Origin: [Flexibacter] sp. ATCC 35208 | GTDB lineage: Bacteria > Bacteroidota > Bacteroidia > Chitinophagales > Chitinophagaceae | Assembly: GCF_001975825.1 (NCBI RefSeq) | Contig: NZ_MTKN01000023.1 | Coordinates: 1 to 60,588 of the forward strand | Length of the DNA: 60,588 nt | Direction: 5' to 3' | Shown here: positions 1 to 7,264 of the stretch, piece by piece | Layout of the letters: the number at the start of each line of letters is the position of its first letter | How positions within the stretch are numbered: position 1 is the stretch's first letter | The notes under the pieces: model-generated | Database searches by the model: none | What the model was told of the DNA's origin: nothing | Seen by the model: only the letters and a program-made list of their open reading frames with translations | Translations under genes and position numbers: made by a program

Positions 1-17
1 CCAATTGTGTAAGAGGA

Positions 18-416
18 CTAATCAGCGAGCCTTGTAGCAGCTTCGCGCATGGTATTGAAAGTACCTTTTACATTGATAGCAAACTGCCTGTCAAATTCTT
101 CGTCAGTCGTATCTTTGATTAATTTATAGAGCAGGATCCCTGCATTATTCACCAGCACATCCATTCTTCCATATTGTGCTATTACGGTGTCGAACATTCT
201 TTTTACTTCGTCGGATTTACTTACATCCGCCTGTATGGCCATTGATGCTCCGCCCTGCTCCTGGATAGCCGCCACGGTCTTGTCTGCCGCCTCTTTATTG
301 CCAGCGTAGTTGATCACTACTGTCGCGCCTTCTGCCGCCAGTTTCAGCGCTATGGCCGCGCCAATACCTCTTGATGCACCTGTTACTAAAATAATTTTCC
401 CTGTGAGCGTTTTCAT
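18..416 (-). pseudogene. Short-chain dehydrogenase/reductase, truncated before the active site
   Basis: The reading frame begins as a classical SDR: beta strand ILVTGASRGIGAAIALKLA (the TGxxxGIG dinucleotide-binding loop, residues 8-26), an acidic ADVSKSDE segment, and the NNAG motif. Members of this family are usually about 240-250 aa, but this frame stops after about 132 codons at TRLAD, just before the catalytic serine and YxxxK motif would appear. The bases after the stop do not resume SDR homology in any frame that I can read, so this looks like a deletion or rearrangement junction rather than a point mutation. The start at 416 is preferred to one at 446 because an AAAGGA sequence lies just upstream and the protein then starts MKTLTGK. 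It can probably bind NAD(P) but not catalyse. The window edge is only 17 bases away, so an assembly artefact is possible. Confidence 0.7.
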
Positions 417-420
417 ATAT

Positions 421-449
421 CCTTTGTTTTGTGTTTGATAAAACAAAGG
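421..449. promoter_or_regulatory. Perfect 10-bp inverted repeat upstream of the SDR gene
   Basis: CCTTTGTTTT (421-430) and AAAACAAAGG (440-449) are perfect inverse complements separated by 9 bases. The palindrome ends 5 bases before the SDR start codon at 416. Its place and symmetry suit a repressor operator or a 5' leader hairpin; the nearby ArsR-family and cupin-like regulators are candidate binders, but that is inference. Confidence 0.5.
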
Positions 450-502
450 TCATACTTTATGCGCACAGAAAAATTACACAGATTAAAGGAAGAGATGTAA
501 AA

Positions 503-571
503 TTCTAAGAAAGGTTATTGCCAGCACTCCCTGTTCTATTCTAACAAGGGTTATCGCAGCACCCCCTGTTC
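503..571. repeat. Imperfect tandem duplication of a gene's 3' end
   Basis: Two copies of about 34 bases (503-536 and 539-571) share the pattern TTCTAAnAAnGGTTATnGC followed by CAGCACnCCCTGTTC. The copy at 539-571 contains the last codons of the neighbouring minus-strand gene (EQGVLR and stop); the other copy lies just downstream of that stop and is no longer coding. Confidence 0.7.
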
Positions 572-1174
572 TGTCACCATTTCAAATACTTCGTCCAACT
601 TACCATTGAACCATTCCTGCTCTTCTTCTGTAAATGCACGACAATATTGCATTTCACCCTGCAGAGAGCGGAATTTCTCATCTATAGGGCGGTGACTATA
701 AAAAGCAGATTTACCGGCCTTCAGTTTATCCAGCCACTGTTTAACAGTGGCTGTTTTACTGACTGTTTTCATAACCGATTCCTCAAAATCGAAGCGAAGC
801 ACTTCACAAATGCCAGGCTGCAACAAGAGAGCATACTCGTCAGTATTTAATTGTAATATATCATAACCGTCTGGTTGTAACACCATGGGTTTCTGACCTT
901 TGATAAGAAGCTCCATCTGTCCGCTTACTACCTGCTGAACAACAGTTCGGGGCGATTCTTCTGATACCACTACCAATACGGGTTGCTTAATAAAGTATAC
1001 CAGATGTACCATGGCGAATCCATCTATGTTCCGCTCCTGTAAGAGTACATTTACATAGTTGGATTTGTATAAATAGGGTTTGGCAAACCGGTTAACATGC
1101 TTGAAATAGGGTAGAGAGAGAACGTCTTTAACTCTGAAATTTTCTACGGGGTTTACAGCTAATCTAAAATACAT
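551..1174 (-). CDS. Hypothetical protein resembling the sensor half of an AraC-type regulator
   Basis: This 207-aa soluble protein has no signal peptide or membrane segment. The middle (residues about 40-130) alternates short beta strands (HLVYFIKQPVLVVV, QMELLIKG, DYALLLQPG-like) in a way that resembles the cupin-like sensor domain in front of the HTH in many Bacteroidota AraC regulators. The C-terminal third is helical and acidic. No helix-turn-helix follows: the frame ends at EQGVLR, and its 3' end is partly duplicated just downstream, so loss of a DNA-binding domain by rearrangement is possible. It is divergent from the ArsR gene and upstream of, and codirectional with, the truncated SDR. 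A role as a ligand-binding partner of another regulator is possible but unproven; I do not recognise a named family with confidence. Confidence 0.6.
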   Translation of the reverse strand: MYFRLAVNPVENFRVKDVLSLPYFKHVNRFAKPYLYKSNYVNVLLQERNIDGFAMVHLVYFIKQPVLVVVSEESPRTVVQQVVSGQMELLIKGQKPMVLQPDGYDILQLNTDEYALLLQPGICEVLRFDFEESVMKTVSKTATVKQWLDKLKAGKSAFYSHRPIDEKFRSLQGEMQYCRAFTEEEQEWFNGKLDEVFEMVTEQGVLR

Positions 1175-1258
1175 GGGTTAAGGTTTAACAGATCTATAGT
1201 AAAGTTCTTCCAATCTGCTGAATTGATACAACAGTATGATAAAATCGCATTTTTCCGA

Positions 1259-1266
1259 TACCTTTG
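1259..1266 (+). promoter_or_regulatory. Bacteroidota-type -7 element in front of the ArsR gene
   Basis: TACCTTTG matches the TAnnTTTG element read by the Bacteroidota primary sigma factor. It ends only 4 bases before the ATG at 1271, so transcription would begin at or near the start codon, giving a leaderless or almost leaderless message. No clear -33 TTG at the usual 19-21 base spacing was found. Confidence 0.55.
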
Positions 1267-1270
1267 TAGT

Positions 1271-1564
1271 ATGGAACACGTGGAAGTATTCAAAGCATTA
1301 TCCAACAAGGCCAGGCTTCAGATATTACAATGGCTGAAGGACCCGGCAAATAATTTTCCGGCAGAAGGATGCTGCGAAAATGGCGTATGTGTAGGACAAA
1401 TCCAGCTTAAAATGGGGGTTACACAATCCACTGCCTCTGAGTATTTATCGCTCTTACAGCGAACAGGACTGCTGACCGTGACCAGGCAGGGACAGTGGAC
1501 ATATTACAAAAGAAATGAAGATGCTATTAAAGAATTGGGAAAAATAATTCTGGAAGATCTATAA
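1271..1564 (+). CDS. ArsR-family winged-helix transcriptional repressor
   Basis: This is a 97-aa compact winged helix: MEHVEVFKALSNKARLQILQ (helix 1-2, with the ALSNxxRLxIL signature), then an HTH centred on MGVTQSTASEYLSLLQRTGL, and a wing TVTRQGQWTYYKRNEDAI. The start at residue 1271 gives the usual ArsR N-terminus; an earlier in-frame ATG at 1223 adds 16 residues unlike the family and lies upstream of the probable promoter. A cysteine cluster CCENGVC sits before the recognition helix, where some ArsR proteins sense metals or thiol oxidation, but it is not the classical ELCVCDL metal site. It probably autoregulates and may control the divergent or neighbouring genes. A strong bidirectional terminator follows directly. 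Confidence 0.88.
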   Translation: MEHVEVFKALSNKARLQILQWLKDPANNFPAEGCCENGVCVGQIQLKMGVTQSTASEYLSLLQRTGLLTVTRQGQWTYYKRNEDAIKELGKIILEDL

Positions 1565-1600
1565 ACAATACGGCCATCCTGAAAGGATGGCCGTATTGTT
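1564..1600. terminator. Bidirectional terminator between ArsR and GH92 genes
   Basis: Seventeen-base perfect arms AACAATACGGCCATCCT (1564-1580) and its complement (1584-1600) enclose a GAA loop. The left arm begins inside the stop codon of the ArsR gene, and the convergent GH92 gene ends at 1603, so the hairpin can end transcripts from both sides; the U tracts are short (AUUGUU). Confidence 0.8.
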
Positions 1601-1602
1601 AC

Positions 1603-3807
1603 CTATTCTCCTGATTTATAATTAATTGAAGAAGGAGGTAATGCCTGCTCCCCACTTCCCCACTGTTTATTTGGCGCAGCACCCATATCCAGCTCCAACA
1701 CCCCGCCTTTCAATACCTCCTGGTGCGTAAACCAGGGCTTATTCAGCACTTTTCCATCCAGTTTTGCACTTTGAATGTACTTGTTCTCTCCTGAACTCTT
1801 AGGTGCATTGATCGTGAATACCTTACCATTTTCCAACTGTATCGTTACCTGCGTAAATACCGGGCTACCAATATTATACTGAGGAATACCCGGGGTTACC
1901 GGACAGAATCCCATCATAGAAAACACCACAAAAGCCGTCATACCCCCCCCATCTTCATCTCCGGGAATACCAAACAGGTTGTCTGTATACCAGGTATCCA
2001 TTAGCATGCGGATGCGTTTCTGTGTCTTCCAGGGCGCTCCCAGGTAATTGTACAGGTAAGGGATGTGGAAACTAGGCTCATTGCCCATTACAAACTGCCC
2101 AACCAGCCCCGTTGCATCCGGGAAGGTATACCACAACTGGTATTTGCTTCTGCCCAGTCCTTCACGGAACAGCTGGTCCAGGTTCGCCTCTGCTGCCTTA
2201 GGGCCGCCCATCAGACCAAATAATCCTGTCAGGTCATGCTTTACATCCCAATTGTAGGTATATGCATTGTTTTCTGTGAAATAATCACGACCACCCTGAC
2301 CACCTGAGAATTTAGGGTCAAATGGCTCGATCCAGCTGCCGGCGGAGTCCTTTGGCCACATAAAGCCTTTATCTGCCCGGAATACGTTTTTATAGTTAGC
2401 CGCACGCTTTAAAAACAATGGAACATCTTCTTTTTTACCTGCCGGTATAGCCAGTTGAGCGATACACCAGTCATCAAAGCTATTTTCCAATGTCACGGCC
2501 ACAGATTGTCTGCGCTCAAAACCATGTACTTCACTCACCCACTCTTTCTCTCCCGGTCTGAGGGCAGGCATATAGCCATGTGTATTGTAAAAAGCATCCA
2601 GCTCTGTACCCGGGCCATTTCTCCACGGCAGCAGGGTTGCCTCTAAAGCATTCTTTTTTAGTCCTTCATATGCCTTGGCTACATCAAAATTATGTACGCC
2701 TTTGAACCACGCATCTGCCATCCACGCGGCGGCATGATTGCCCGTCATACAAGGCATATCGCCGGTTACGACTGCGAACGAAGGCATCCAGCCACTCTGC
2801 TCATACATCTGGATATAAGAACTGATCTTATCTGCTTCTGTAGAAGGGTGTAAAAGGGTCTGTAATGGTTCTAATGCGATATAGGTATCCCATAGCCAGT
2901 TATCCGCGTAAAAGGGCTTATCTGAGGAATGTACCTGGTGATCGTATGCGCTGTAATACTTACCGTACTCGTTGATATTGATCATACGCTCGTAAGTACG
3001 GTACAGAGAGGTATAGAATACCCGTTTCTGTGCAGGCGTACCGCCTTTCACATTGATCTGGCACAATACTTTATCCCAGGCTTTAAATGCCTTATCTTTT
3101 ACTGCATCGAAGTTCCAGTCAGGGATCTCCTTTTGCAGGTTAATTTTTGCCTGTTCGATGCTTACAAAAGAAACACCGTATTTTACTGCTGTTGCTGCCG
3201 GCACTTCTGCCAGCAATATCTTTTGACCTTCTTTATCTAAAGTTTGTACACCTACGATCGGGGTGCTCAGCTCTGCATAAAAGTAAGCTGCCATGCCGTG
3301 GAATTGCTCTGTACCGGTGATCACCTGTTTGCCGGTTGCTTCGATAGTGCCTTTACCATTCAAAGGCTGAAAACGGAGATAGTGCTTCTCCTTTCCCTGG
3401 AAGTGAAAACGGAAATATCCGCTACGTGCTGCAGGCGTAAATTCTACCTGGTCCGCATCGTCGAGGAAAGTACTGTAATAGTAAGGCGTAGTACGCTCCC
3501 TGTCCCATACCCTGGGTGCAAAATAATCGTCGCCTGATATGGGCATCATACCAAAAAGGCTTTCCTGCCTGTGCGATGCAATGGTGAGTGGGAAATCATG
3601 AATGCGGTCATCCAGCTGATCTTTGCGGATGGGAAATACCCTCACCATACTATTAGGCAGGTGAACCGTAGGACGGGTGGGTTCCAGTATGATGCCCACA
3701 CTGCCAATAGTGGGATCTACATAGTTGACATTGCTGGTTGTACTCTGTCCCCGTGCGAATGGGGAGGCAAATAATGCCATACCCAATAGCAGCCTGTTTA
3801 GTTGCAT
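1603..3807 (-). CDS. GH92 family alpha-1,2-mannosidase
   Basis: The secreted 735-aa enzyme opens with a signal peptide (MQLNRLLLGMALFASPFARG) and the GH92 N-terminal beta-sandwich motif NYVDPTIGSVG, followed by PNSMVRVFP. The catalytic (alpha/alpha)6 domain shows YADNWLWDTYIALEP, an LENSFDDWCIAQLA helix, TENNAYTYNWDVKHD near residue 511 (its Glu is probably the general acid) and GDEDGGGMTAFVVFSMMGF (its Asp residues correspond to the catalytic base region of family members). GH92 enzymes are calcium-dependent exo-mannosidases acting on N-glycan or yeast mannans. The start at 3807 was chosen because the upstream 30 codons read through a terminator and lack signal-peptide character. It stands alone between two terminators, so it is probably transcribed separately from the operon behind it. 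Confidence 0.9.
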   Translation of the reverse strand: MQLNRLLLGMALFASPFARGQSTTSNVNYVDPTIGSVGIILEPTRPTVHLPNSMVRVFPIRKDQLDDRIHDFPLTIASHRQESLFGMMPISGDDYFAPRVWDRERTTPYYYSTFLDDADQVEFTPAARSGYFRFHFQGKEKHYLRFQPLNGKGTIEATGKQVITGTEQFHGMAAYFYAELSTPIVGVQTLDKEGQKILLAEVPAATAVKYGVSFVSIEQAKINLQKEIPDWNFDAVKDKAFKAWDKVLCQINVKGGTPAQKRVFYTSLYRTYERMININEYGKYYSAYDHQVHSSDKPFYADNWLWDTYIALEPLQTLLHPSTEADKISSYIQMYEQSGWMPSFAVVTGDMPCMTGNHAAAWMADAWFKGVHNFDVAKAYEGLKKNALEATLLPWRNGPGTELDAFYNTHGYMPALRPGEKEWVSEVHGFERRQSVAVTLENSFDDWCIAQLAIPAGKKEDVPLFLKRAANYKNVFRADKGFMWPKDSAGSWIEPFDPKFSGGQGGRDYFTENNAYTYNWDVKHDLTGLFGLMGGPKAAEANLDQLFREGLGRSKYQLWYTFPDATGLVGQFVMGNEPSFHIPYLYNYLGAPWKTQKRIRMLMDTWYTDNLFGIPGDEDGGGMTAFVVFSMMGFCPVTPGIPQYNIGSPVFTQVTIQLENGKVFTINAPKSSGENKYIQSAKLDGKVLNKPWFTHQEVLKGGVLELDMGAAPNKQWGSGEQALPPSSINYKSGE

Positions 3808-3840
3808 ATCTTTCGTTTTTTTTGAGAGGACTAAAAATAT

Positions 3841-3880
3841 AAAAAAAATCCGGTCACCCTCATTAAATGAGGACAACCGG
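3841..3880 (-). terminator. Rho-independent terminator of the long SusCD/T9SS operon
   Basis: On the minus strand CCGGTTGTCCTCAT and ATGAGGGTGACCGG (3850-3880 overall) pair around a short TTA loop with one internal mismatch region, followed by a run of eight T (3841-3848). It lies 26 bases after the collagen-like gene, the last of the ten-gene run that starts at 28237. Confidence 0.88.
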
Positions 3881-3906
3881 AAAAAGGAAATCGGCAAGCT
3901 ATATTC

Positions 3907-4449
3907 TTAGTCTTTCAGGTGCAGGTACGCCTTCACCTTGTTATAATCTTTCCAGTCCACAGCTGAACGTGCTGCTGTACCACCTGGGATCAAGACATAC
4001 CTGTATTGCAGGATGATATTACCATCGTCATCATAACCGGTGCTTACATCGGTATTCGCATCGATTTCAATACCACCGGTCAGGAGAACAGGCATAATAT
4101 TCACACTGTTATATACACTGAAATATGGCAGTGATACTATAGCCGGATCATCTGCTGTACCCAGATTCGCGTATACCATGACTGTGCCGCTTGCCAGCCA
4201 GTCAGCCGTGAGCTGTGGCACTTCAAATCCTGTATACCATATAGAATCACCTGCTGACGTTACATCGCCGGTAAAACCTAAGTTCAGCCATTCTGAATAA
4301 ATAACATTTGCAGTACCGGAATCTCCCTTTTCACCTTGTGCACCGGTAGCCCCTGTTTCACCCTGTGGGCCTGTAGCACCATCCTTTCCACAGGATGCAA
4401 AAGCCAATGTTCCTAATAATACGAATGCATACAAAGTAAACTTTCTCAT
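3907..4449 (-). CDS. Collagen-like repeat lipoprotein
   Basis: This 180-aa protein has a lipoprotein signal (MRKFTLYAFVLLGTLAFASC, lipidated Cys20) followed at once by eight Gly-X-Y triplets (GKD GAT GPQ GET GAT GAQ GEK GDS, residues 21-44). The remaining 135 residues are beta-rich and end in a hydrophilic tail; I recognise no family for them. Collagen triplets of this type form trimeric stalks in bacterial surface proteins, so a short trimeric stalk holding a globular domain off the outer membrane is plausible. It is the last gene of the long operon, 34 bases behind a PorP/SprF gene, and is followed by the operon terminator. Collagen-like lipoproteins are frequent in Bacteroidota, but the link with T9SS genes here is notable. 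Confidence 0.8.
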   Translation of the reverse strand: MRKFTLYAFVLLGTLAFASCGKDGATGPQGETGATGAQGEKGDSGTANVIYSEWLNLGFTGDVTSAGDSIWYTGFEVPQLTADWLASGTVMVYANLGTADDPAIVSLPYFSVYNSVNIMPVLLTGGIEIDANTDVSTGYDDDGNIILQYRYVLIPGGTAARSAVDWKDYNKVKAYLHLKD

Positions 4450-4483
4450 AGTCGGTTTGAGTTTAATTATTGATTAAGTGTTT

Positions 4484-5452
4484 TTACCAGATATTTCTTG
4501 GGCAGAGGTCCGCGTACCGGTTCCCTATCAGGATACCGACCAGTATTTCGTGCGAACCTTTGCTTGTAAGGTTGAGTGACGAGGTGGTGTAGTCGTAGGC
4601 ATAGCTGACATTGAAAGTTGCATTTACATTTACACCCAGCATTGCAGCAATACCATCCTGATGGCGATAACTGGCGCCTAACCACACCTTATCCCTGTAT
4701 TGAAATTTTGTATTTACTTCTACGCCTACGGGCAGTGATGCGATATATTTGATCATCACCGAAGGCAGCATACCGATATCTTCTGTTAGCCAGAAGCGAT
4801 AACCTCCCGTGACAAACAGATGAGGAGTTGATGCTATATTCTGCATAGATACGCCTGCGAAATATTGACTGGAATACAGGTACAGACCCGCATTTACATC
4901 CGGCCGCCATTTGCCCAGCTCTGTACTCCCTGCAATTACGGGATCAGAGGGATCCTGCATATCCAGTTTGGAGGCATCCAGCGATACACGTTGTGCTCCC
5001 AGTGAAATACCTGCACTCAGGCTTACACCCGGTGCCAGCCCTATGTGGTGTGCATAAGTAGCGGTAGCAGAAAAACGGTTCAGCGGACCTGTATGATCAT
5101 CCAGTATTGTCAATCCTGCACCGGCGTGTGTAGGTGGTACGGTATAGGTTTCCCAGTAAGCCCTGCCTCTTGGATTCGCACCTTCAGGATCAAAACCTGT
5201 TACTGAAGCCTGTGGGTAATCCGTCTTTCTCAATGGTCCGTGCAGTGTTAAATAGGTCGTAACAGGACTACCATTCACACCTGCCCATTGGTGCCGGTGG
5301 CTTGCTTTCAGGTCCCAATAGTTTTCAATACCTGCCACTGCCGGGTTCACAATAAATGTGTTTAGCATATACTGTGTGTAATGCGGCAGCTGTTGTGCAT
5401 AAGTAGCATAGCAGCAGAGTAGCAGGAGACAGCTGGTCAGGTATATCTTCAT
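4484..5452 (-). CDS. PorP/SprF family T9SS outer-membrane protein (copy 1)
   Basis: The 322-aa protein has a signal peptide (ending CYATYAQ) and the family hallmark near the N-terminus: HYTQYMLNTFIVNPAVAG, then HRHQWAGVNGSP. The rest alternates short amphipathic strands as in a 14-stranded outer-membrane barrel (AGAGLTILDD, LSAGISLGAQ, INAGLYLYSSQYFAGVS-like, VWLGASYRHQDG). PorP/SprF proteins help T9SS handle individual substrates, and SprF-like members are needed for export of type B C-terminal-domain substrates encoded next to them. Two such substrates lie upstream in this operon. It differs clearly from the second PorP copy at 7265-8272, so they are not a recent duplication. The gene is separated from the PorE-like gene by an 80-base repeat-filled gap. 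Confidence 0.9.
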   Translation of the reverse strand: MKIYLTSCLLLLCCYATYAQQLPHYTQYMLNTFIVNPAVAGIENYWDLKASHRHQWAGVNGSPVTTYLTLHGPLRKTDYPQASVTGFDPEGANPRGRAYWETYTVPPTHAGAGLTILDDHTGPLNRFSATATYAHHIGLAPGVSLSAGISLGAQRVSLDASKLDMQDPSDPVIAGSTELGKWRPDVNAGLYLYSSQYFAGVSMQNIASTPHLFVTGGYRFWLTEDIGMLPSVMIKYIASLPVGVEVNTKFQYRDKVWLGASYRHQDGIAAMLGVNVNATFNVSYAYDYTTSSLNLTSKGSHEILVGILIGNRYADLCPRNIW

Positions 5453-5455
5453 ATA

Positions 5456-5552
5456 ATTACTGCTTTAGTATCTTCATGAGTTTTACTTCTATAAAATCAT
5501 CATAGGTTTACTTCTATAAAATCGTCCTATTATTACTGCTTTAGTATCTTCA
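5456..5552. repeat. Nested direct repeats filling the PorE-PorP gap
   Basis: A 21-base sequence that includes the last six codons and stop of the PorE-like gene (5532-5552) is repeated exactly at 5456-5476, just before the next start codon. Between them a 17-base unit TTTACTTCTATAAAATC occurs twice (5482-5498 and 5507-5523). Nearly the whole intergenic gap is therefore made of duplicated sequence. Confidence 0.85.
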
Positions 5553-7254
5553 ACTCAATTCTTCTGTTCAGTTGTCTGCCTTCGGGAGTATCATTCGTTG
5601 ATACCGGCCTTGTATCGCCATATCCCTTATATTGTAAACGGGTTGACGCGATGCCTTTTTTCACCAAATAATCCACAAGGTTCTGCGCACGTTTTTCCGA
5701 TAATTGTTGATTGTAAGCAGGTGTACCTACATTATCGGTGTGTGCACTAATTTCTATTTCCATGGTTGGATGTGCTGTCAGCACAGCGGCCAGTTCATCG
5801 AGTGCAGCGTAAGATTCAGCAGTGATCGTGTATTGGTTGTTTTCGTAGTAAATATGGTTGATTGGAATTGACGTATTGACAGACAAAGAAGATAAAGCAG
5901 GTAAAGACGGTGATGAAATAATACTGTCTTTTTTCACAACAGTAATCTTCTTTTCTTTTTGCAGACTAAACATCTGCAGACAGCACTGGGCGGAACGATC
6001 AGAACAGAAGATCACATCATCTAATAAGGAAGGGCCTTTGCTCAGGAAATAAATATCATCTTTTACATCATTTACCGGATAGCCGAAATTCAAAGGGGCT
6101 TCCCAATCTGCTGGATTGGCCGGATTGGCTGAATTTTCCTGCTTGCCTTTTGCATAATATAAATCATATCCTCCCATTCCCACTCGTCCATTGCTGGCAA
6201 ATACAAGGGTTTGTTCTTTGGAGAAATAATATGGCGCCTGCTCATCATCTGCCGTATTAATTACTGCTCCTAAATTTTGTACAGCAGTAACACGACCAGC
6301 TGCATTTAATGATGCCACATACAAATCATATCCGCCGTACCCTCCTGCCTTATCGCTGGAAAAATACAAGGTATTGCCATCTACAAAAGGCTGCTGTGTA
6401 TTCGAACCCGGTTTATTCACACTGGTATCCAGTTTCAAAGGCTCGCTCCATGTTCCACCCAGTAAACGGCTATAATATATCGCGGCGGATTTCTTACCGT
6501 TATTCACACTCCATTGTGTGAGATACATACCTTGTCCATCGGAGTCGATACTCACTGCACCCTGATGCATTTTAGGCGAACCTGCGATTCTCAATCGTGA
6601 TACATGACTGGTATCGGGCGCCTGAAAGATTCTGTTGATGCCATTGGGTGTAGCCGTGAATAATAAACTATCACGAAACCATACCGGCGCATAAGTAGCC
6701 CCATCGTTATTAATCACGGATGAAAATTTGTTCACATGATAATCCCCAGGATCGCTACGTTGCAATTGCTCTTTTATAAATTTCAGATTACGCAATTCCT
6801 TCTCCGCTGCTGCACGATAAGTATCCTTTACACCATACGCCTGTAAAAAATGTTCAAATATGACAGTCGCCGAATCATACTTTGCCAGTGCCCGCAAGCT
6901 TACTCCATAGTAATAAGCCGTGAGTGGAAACTGGTTGTTATCATACGTCAGCGCCTGCTGAAAATAAGGCGCTGCCTTAGCAGGATCATTCAGTCTTCTA
7001 TAACTATCTGCTAACTCATACACTGCCTGCTGCTCACTACCTGCATATTTCACATCTGCCACTTTCCCTGCATAAGGGCTATAGTTCACATTCCGCTGCG
7101 TACCACTTGCCAGGTATTTTTCATAATACAGTGTAGCAGAATAATAATCTTCCTGCGCATAATAGCGGGTTGCTGCTTTCAGATAAATTGCTTTATGCTG
7201 CGCCATTCCCTGTAAGGAACAAACCATCAGCACCAATATCAATAATTGCTTCAT
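5533..7254 (-). CDS. PorE-like OmpA/PD40/TPR protein
   Basis: This 573-aa protein has a type I signal (ending CSLQGMAQ), an N-terminal tetratricopeptide region (residues about 20-160: AQEDYYSATLYYEKYLA, KAAPYFQQALTYDN, YDSATVIFEHFLQAYG), a central PD40-type beta-propeller (YAPVWFRDSLLFTATPNG, GNTLYFSSDKAGGYGGYDLY, QTLVFASNGRVGMGGYDLYY) and a C-terminal OmpA peptidoglycan-binding domain (EIEISAHTDNVGTPAYNQQL through GYGDTRPVSTNDTPEGRQLN). This order is that of PorE, which anchors the T9SS to peptidoglycan, although PorE is usually a lipoprotein and a lipobox is not evident here. It is flanked on both sides by PorP/SprF genes, which suggests an anchoring partner for them. The start at 7254 is used because earlier codons add no signal peptide. 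Confidence 0.87.
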   Translation of the reverse strand: MKQLLILVLMVCSLQGMAQHKAIYLKAATRYYAQEDYYSATLYYEKYLASGTQRNVNYSPYAGKVADVKYAGSEQQAVYELADSYRRLNDPAKAAPYFQQALTYDNNQFPLTAYYYGVSLRALAKYDSATVIFEHFLQAYGVKDTYRAAAEKELRNLKFIKEQLQRSDPGDYHVNKFSSVINNDGATYAPVWFRDSLLFTATPNGINRIFQAPDTSHVSRLRIAGSPKMHQGAVSIDSDGQGMYLTQWSVNNGKKSAAIYYSRLLGGTWSEPLKLDTSVNKPGSNTQQPFVDGNTLYFSSDKAGGYGGYDLYVASLNAAGRVTAVQNLGAVINTADDEQAPYYFSKEQTLVFASNGRVGMGGYDLYYAKGKQENSANPANPADWEAPLNFGYPVNDVKDDIYFLSKGPSLLDDVIFCSDRSAQCCLQMFSLQKEKKITVVKKDSIISSPSLPALSSLSVNTSIPINHIYYENNQYTITAESYAALDELAAVLTAHPTMEIEISAHTDNVGTPAYNQQLSEKRAQNLVDYLVKKGIASTRLQYKGYGDTRPVSTNDTPEGRQLNRRIELKILKQ

Positions 7255-7264
7255 GTCGTGTTGA

